This document shows, one piece after another, positions 21,164 through 23,690 of a stretch of DNA of 23,690 nucleotides (the first letter of the stretch is position 1; each line of letters starts with the position of its first letter). Source of the stretch: a virus; IMG/VR virus record IMGVR_UViG_3300028840_003425, positions 1 through 23,690 of that record; one strand, 5' to 3'. A model generated the notes under the pieces. It worked only from the letters and a program-made list of their open reading frames with translations. It had not been told where the DNA came from and ran no database searches. A program made the position numbers and the translations under genes.

Positions 21164-21781
21164 TTAACTTGGGCTTAAAATCATAAATCCACCATCATCT
21201 AAATATAAAAATCCATCATCATCCAATATTAAAGTATCAGCTAAAATTAAACCAACGCCAGACGGTAAAACTTCAAATAATAAATCTTCAGCAATCTCAT
21301 CAGGCTGTTGTAATTCTAATATACCACCATCATCCAATTCCATCAATCCACCATCATCCAACTCCATATCAAACATCAAATATACGCCGATATCTCCATC
21401 AGTCCACAATTGAACTTTAGCTGGATATATCGGAACGTATTGAACATCTGTAGCATTATATAATGCGGTAGCTGTTTTTATTAGAGCCTCAGGTGTAGCT
21501 GCACTCTTATTTATTTCGGCTTTTACTTTAAGTAACGTTCTATAACTCTCGTCATCCCGTCCATCTCTCTCTAATCCTAATATTTCACCAATTATATCTA
21601 ATTGAACGCCCTTAGCAGTATCTATTGTAAAATTATCTCTTATCTCAAATATAGCAGTTTCTAATTCATCAGCCTTAGCATTCATAGCTTCAACTATTTT
21701 TCTAAACTTTTCTTTGTCTTTATATTGTTGTATTAGAAATTGTAAATTATAATTATAATCATCAATTTTTTGTATACTCAT
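21164..21781 (-). CDS. DUF2612-like baseplate/tail protein
   Basis: 205 residues. LQFLIQQYKDKEKFRKIVEA, then ETAIFEIRDNFTIDTAKGVQ, LDIIGEILGLERDGRDDESY and RTLLKVKAEINKSAATPEAL reproduce the pattern D-T-A-x-G-x-Q-L-D-x-x-G-x-x-x-G-x-x-R, D-D-x-x-Y-R-x-x-L of DUF2612 tail proteins, which sit after baseplate J in many phages. The C-terminal 70 residues hold four L-D-D-(G/D)-G-type repeats (MELDDGGLMELDDGGILEL; YLDDGGFMIL), probably a small beta-solenoid or adhesion tip. The fourth position of the baseplate gene order (W25, J, this) supports the assignment. Confidence 0.75.
   Translation of the reverse strand: MSIQKIDDYNYNLQFLIQQYKDKEKFRKIVEAMNAKADELETAIFEIRDNFTIDTAKGVQLDIIGEILGLERDGRDDESYRTLLKVKAEINKSAATPEALIKTATALYNATDVQYVPIYPAKVQLWTDGDIGVYLMFDMELDDGGLMELDDGGILELQQPDEIAEDLLFEVLPSGVGLILADTLILDDDGFLYLDDGGFMILSPS
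21189..21365 (-). repeat. Repeated CCA(C/T)CATCATC units coding LDDGG motifs
   Basis: Four near-identical units on the plus strand (about 21189, 21213, 21324 and 21348) arranged as two close pairs about 110 bp apart. They encode the LDDGG/LDDDG repeats at the C-terminus of the DUF2612-like protein. The arrangement suggests a pair that was duplicated. Confidence 0.6.
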
Positions 21782-21790
21782 TTTTTTTCC

Positions 21791-21868
21791 TTATGGTAAA
21801 TCTTGTACAACAATTCTGTCTATACTAAATTGTGCTAATTCTCTATCGTTAATAGTTATTACTAATAT
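21791..21868 (-). pseudogene. Detached C-terminal end of baseplate J-like protein
   Basis: The frame reads VITINDRELAQFSIDRIVVQ, then DLP and stop, with no start codon. Baseplate-J proteins of this type normally end with a strand of the form nI-x-I-x-x-x-E-x-A-x-F-x-x-x-x-I-x-V. It lies one frame off the J gene, whose product stops early at SLDISNNY, and between the two the usual stretch (about 40 residues) is missing. A non-triplet deletion would give exactly this. Confidence 0.6.
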
Positions 21869-23108
21869 CTAAACTCCAATTAACTATAGCCTCTTTTATC
21901 AATTGATCTCCATTAGTTGGATAGCTTTCCTCATCATATAAATCCCTACTAACTTGTACGTGAATGTAGACAGATTCTGGACGGCTGAATTTTATTGTTT
22001 GGGGGTTGCCTTGAGAATCTGTTACAATTTCCGTAGTATTACCAAAAGATTGAATCCCTGATGGTTGAGTTTCCCATATTTTGTCTGCTACTTCTTGGTC
22101 ATCCCCTCCTTGTACCACTGTTTCAAAACTGTGAGGTGGACGTCCTTCACCATCCGTAACATCAGTTCTATTACTAAATACTCTAGCATTAGTAACATTC
22201 TCAACATCATTCAATAAAGCAGCAGCAATAGCTTCATCAGTAGCGTTCCCCTTTATAATACTTCTTTCACGTCTTAATCTCAACTCATCGTCAGTTTCCG
22301 TAGCCCTTCCAGTAATACCAGCGTCAGGATTATTAACTCCATTCCATCCAGTAACAGGAGTTTGTATTATGTTTAAATTATTTGCTGGTAGCGTATTCGC
22401 TCCTTTTATTGTACAGGTGAAATCTCCTTGATTCCATATTTGATCAATACTCATATCAGCACCAACATCAAAACTAAAAACTACACTTAAATCTTCTAAA
22501 GTCATATTTTCATTTAAACTATTCACTGTAACCGTACCTGTCCAACTTCCAGCGTCAATTAAAGCCTTAATTTCATCCAACACATCAACTTTAGTGTCTC
22601 CAATTTGAGCAATATAATCATAATTAGTAGCATTAATTGTTACTGTATATGTATTACTTACTGTAAGCGTTTCTATACTAACTACGCCTTTACTGGCTGT
22701 AGTTTTACTTACAGTAACACTATTATCTAAACTATAATCTATTGTAGTATTTTGCTGTCTGGCTAGTTTACCTGCTGGGATTACAGTATTGTTAGTAGCA
22801 TTTAGTAACACATCTTTTACTTCAGTAGCCGTTTCTTCTAATCTAGTTATAGCATTCTCAGCAACAACAGCATCCAAACTAGTACCGCTAGCTTTATTAG
22901 GATCACGGCTATTATATATCTCCTCAGCCCCATCCCATAAATCAGCTTCTCGTTTAGCCAGTAATCCGATCAATTGTCCAAAAGGTTGATCAGCCTCAAC
23001 ATCTATATCATCCCCAAAAATTTCTTTAAAATCTATTTCTAATTCTGATATTATTTCCGCTAATGTTTTTTTATTAAAGCCTGTTGCTGTAACATATATT
23101 TCACTCAT
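21849..23108 (-). CDS. Baseplate J-like protein, C-terminus truncated by frameshift
   Basis: 419 residues, ATG behind GGGGAGTG. The N-terminus (LAEIISELEIDFKEIFGDDI, DVEADQPFGQLIGLLAKREA, DPNKASGTSLDAVVAENAIT) and middle (NNTVIPAGKLARQ; TGRATETDDELRLRRERSI) match the Baseplate_J/gp47 family, wedge proteins that join the baseplate hub to the periphery in contractile tails. The protein stops at AIVNWSLDISNNY, shortly after the LIKEAI helix; the expected final segment is present in a different frame just downstream (21791-21868). The loss may disturb function, or the sequence may carry an assembly error here. Confidence 0.85.
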   Translation of the reverse strand: MSEIYVTATGFNKKTLAEIISELEIDFKEIFGDDIDVEADQPFGQLIGLLAKREADLWDGAEEIYNSRDPNKASGTSLDAVVAENAITRLEETATEVKDVLLNATNNTVIPAGKLARQQNTTIDYSLDNSVTVSKTTASKGVVSIETLTVSNTYTVTINATNYDYIAQIGDTKVDVLDEIKALIDAGSWTGTVTVNSLNENMTLEDLSVVFSFDVGADMSIDQIWNQGDFTCTIKGANTLPANNLNIIQTPVTGWNGVNNPDAGITGRATETDDELRLRRERSIIKGNATDEAIAAALLNDVENVTNARVFSNRTDVTDGEGRPPHSFETVVQGGDDQEVADKIWETQPSGIQSFGNTTEIVTDSQGNPQTIKFSRPESVYIHVQVSRDLYDEESYPTNGDQLIKEAIVNWSLDISNNY

Positions 23109-23111
23109 ATT

Positions 23112-23471
23112 CTAAACACTCCCCTCTATAATTTCACCGCTCTCAATTCTAACTTCAAAATTAGCACTATATTTTCTAGCGGAAGTATCAAAACTAGCAT
23201 TAAAACTAACTATTTCCACAATCTCAGGGATACTATTTAATTCACGAATAAATAAACCATTAACAATATTTAAATCAGGGTTTTTGACCAATATTTGCTC
23301 ATAATATGGAATACCCAAATCTACATTCAACCACCACTCACCAATAAAAAAACTTAATTTAGTTTCTATTTTTTGTGCTACGTATTCTGTATCAGTTTGC
23401 GTAAATCTTAAATTTCCTGTTGAGGTTATTGCTAGGTCTTTTGTTATCGGGTCTAAATATAAACTTTTCAT
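23112..23471 (-). CDS. gpW/gp25-like baseplate wedge protein
   Basis: 119 residues. YLDPITKDLAITSTGNLRFT, then a helix (TEYVAQKIETKLSFFIGEWW) and WLNVDLGIPYYEQILVKNPD fit the gp25/W family (Mu gp46 type): in it, a Q-x-x-x-x-x-L-x-x-x-x-G-E-W-x-x-x-x-x-x-G-x-P segment is diagnostic. The protein has the family's usual length and is a wedge component that in T4 relates to sheath initiation. The start overlaps the previous stop (ATGA) and the gene is followed 3 nt later by the J gene. Confidence 0.88.
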   Translation of the reverse strand: MKSLYLDPITKDLAITSTGNLRFTQTDTEYVAQKIETKLSFFIGEWWLNVDLGIPYYEQILVKNPDLNIVNGLFIRELNSIPEIVEIVSFNASFDTSARKYSANFEVRIESGEIIEGSV

Positions 23472-23690
23472 TCAGCTTCTACCTTATTTTGTCCAGCATC
23501 AGTAATAGTAACAGTAACAGAAAAACTACAAGGATTAAATGGTGGCGTACTTTCAGTTCCATTAACTGTAAAAGTACCATTATCGTTTTTACGCATAACC
23601 TCACTACCATCATTTTTAACTTTTATTGCTGTGGCATTTATTGTGCCACTACCGCTCGCATTTTGACAAGTTCCTTGACTAGCTCCAGTT
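23468..23690 (-). CDS. C-terminal part of a tail/baseplate-associated protein
   Basis: Open frame entering from the right edge, 73 residues visible, ending TGA that overlaps the W/gp25 start. The sequence is rich in Thr, Ser, Gly and Asn with beta-type stretches (TINATAIKVKNDGSEV, NDNGTFTVNG, CSFSVTVTITDAGQNKVEAE) and two Cys. In Mu-like order the gene before W/gp25 is the spike (gp45-like), so it may be the end of a spike or another baseplate piece. That is from position, not from motif. Confidence 0.55.
   Translation of the reverse strand, partial: TGASQGTCQNASGSGTINATAIKVKNDGSEVMRKNDNGTFTVNGTESTPPFNPCSFSVTVTITDAGQNKVEAE

Noticed and set aside
19369-21178. Plus-strand open frames over the tail-fibre gene
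   Set aside because: They are low-complexity complements of the Thr/Ser-rich coding strand, without ribosome binding sites.
1-23690. CRISPR arrays, integrase, attachment sites, insertion sequences, rRNA
   Set aside because: None seen. Tandem repeats present are coding repeats only, and no transposase or recombinase motifs of those families appear.

Overview
The window is a piece of a very AT-rich (roughly three quarters A+T by eye) double-stranded DNA tailed phage or prophage. The evidence is a phage-type replication and recombination block (DnaB-like helicase, DnaE-like polymerase, gp32-like ssDNA-binding protein, RecA/UvsX-like recombinase, SbcC-like half ATPase) facing a baseplate block (W/gp25-like, baseplate-J-like and DUF2612-like proteins), which points to a contractile tail. 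Genes are tightly packed, often with ATGA overlaps, and have strong AAGGAG-type ribosome binding sites. TAA, TAG and TGA all act as stops. The host is therefore a low-GC bacterium with standard Shine-Dalgarno initiation and the ordinary code; its phylum cannot be read from the sequence. No integrase, rRNA or CRISPR is present.

Layout. 1-136: end of a gene, possibly a primase. 133-1478: a promoter, a perfect 30-bp palindrome and five small early-type ORFs, closed by two tandem terminators. 1558-4286: a second transcription unit with a pyrimidine-dimer glycosylase-like protein, small ORFs and the replicative helicase. 4309-4440: a repeated promoter-like motif followed by a tRNA-shaped RNA whose anticodon loop is about 33 nt long. 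4461-7178: HAD phosphatase, FAD protein, ThyX, a MazG/DUF-like protein and an HNH nuclease. 7181-10704: a DnaE-type polymerase whose C-terminus runs into a uracil-DNA glycosylase that has lost its catalytic motif A and its reading frame. 10728-14856: recombination proteins. 14846-18160: a membrane and signalling region with a winged-helix four-TM coiled-coil protein, a Cys-rich small protein, a structured C-rich RNA with a 24-codon ORF, a 23-aa TM peptide and a phage-encoded sensor histidine kinase. 18146-23690, minus strand: W/gp25-like, J-like, DUF2612-like and tail-fibre-like genes, then a TM/coiled-coil protein, a STAS-like protein and a 22-aa TM peptide.

How the genes fit together. The plus-strand block can supply helicase, polymerase, SSB, recombinase, mediator, nuclease and thymidylate for phage DNA synthesis and recombination-dependent replication. 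The minus-strand block builds the baseplate and adhesion apparatus. Between the two, converging on about 18150, lie genes unusual for a phage: histidine kinase, STAS-like protein, two TM/coiled-coil proteins and TM micropeptides. This is the best candidate for an undescribed system.

Two genes (polymerase-UDG and baseplate J) each carry an apparent internal deletion that also shifts frame. This could be real decay or an assembly fault and should be checked first.
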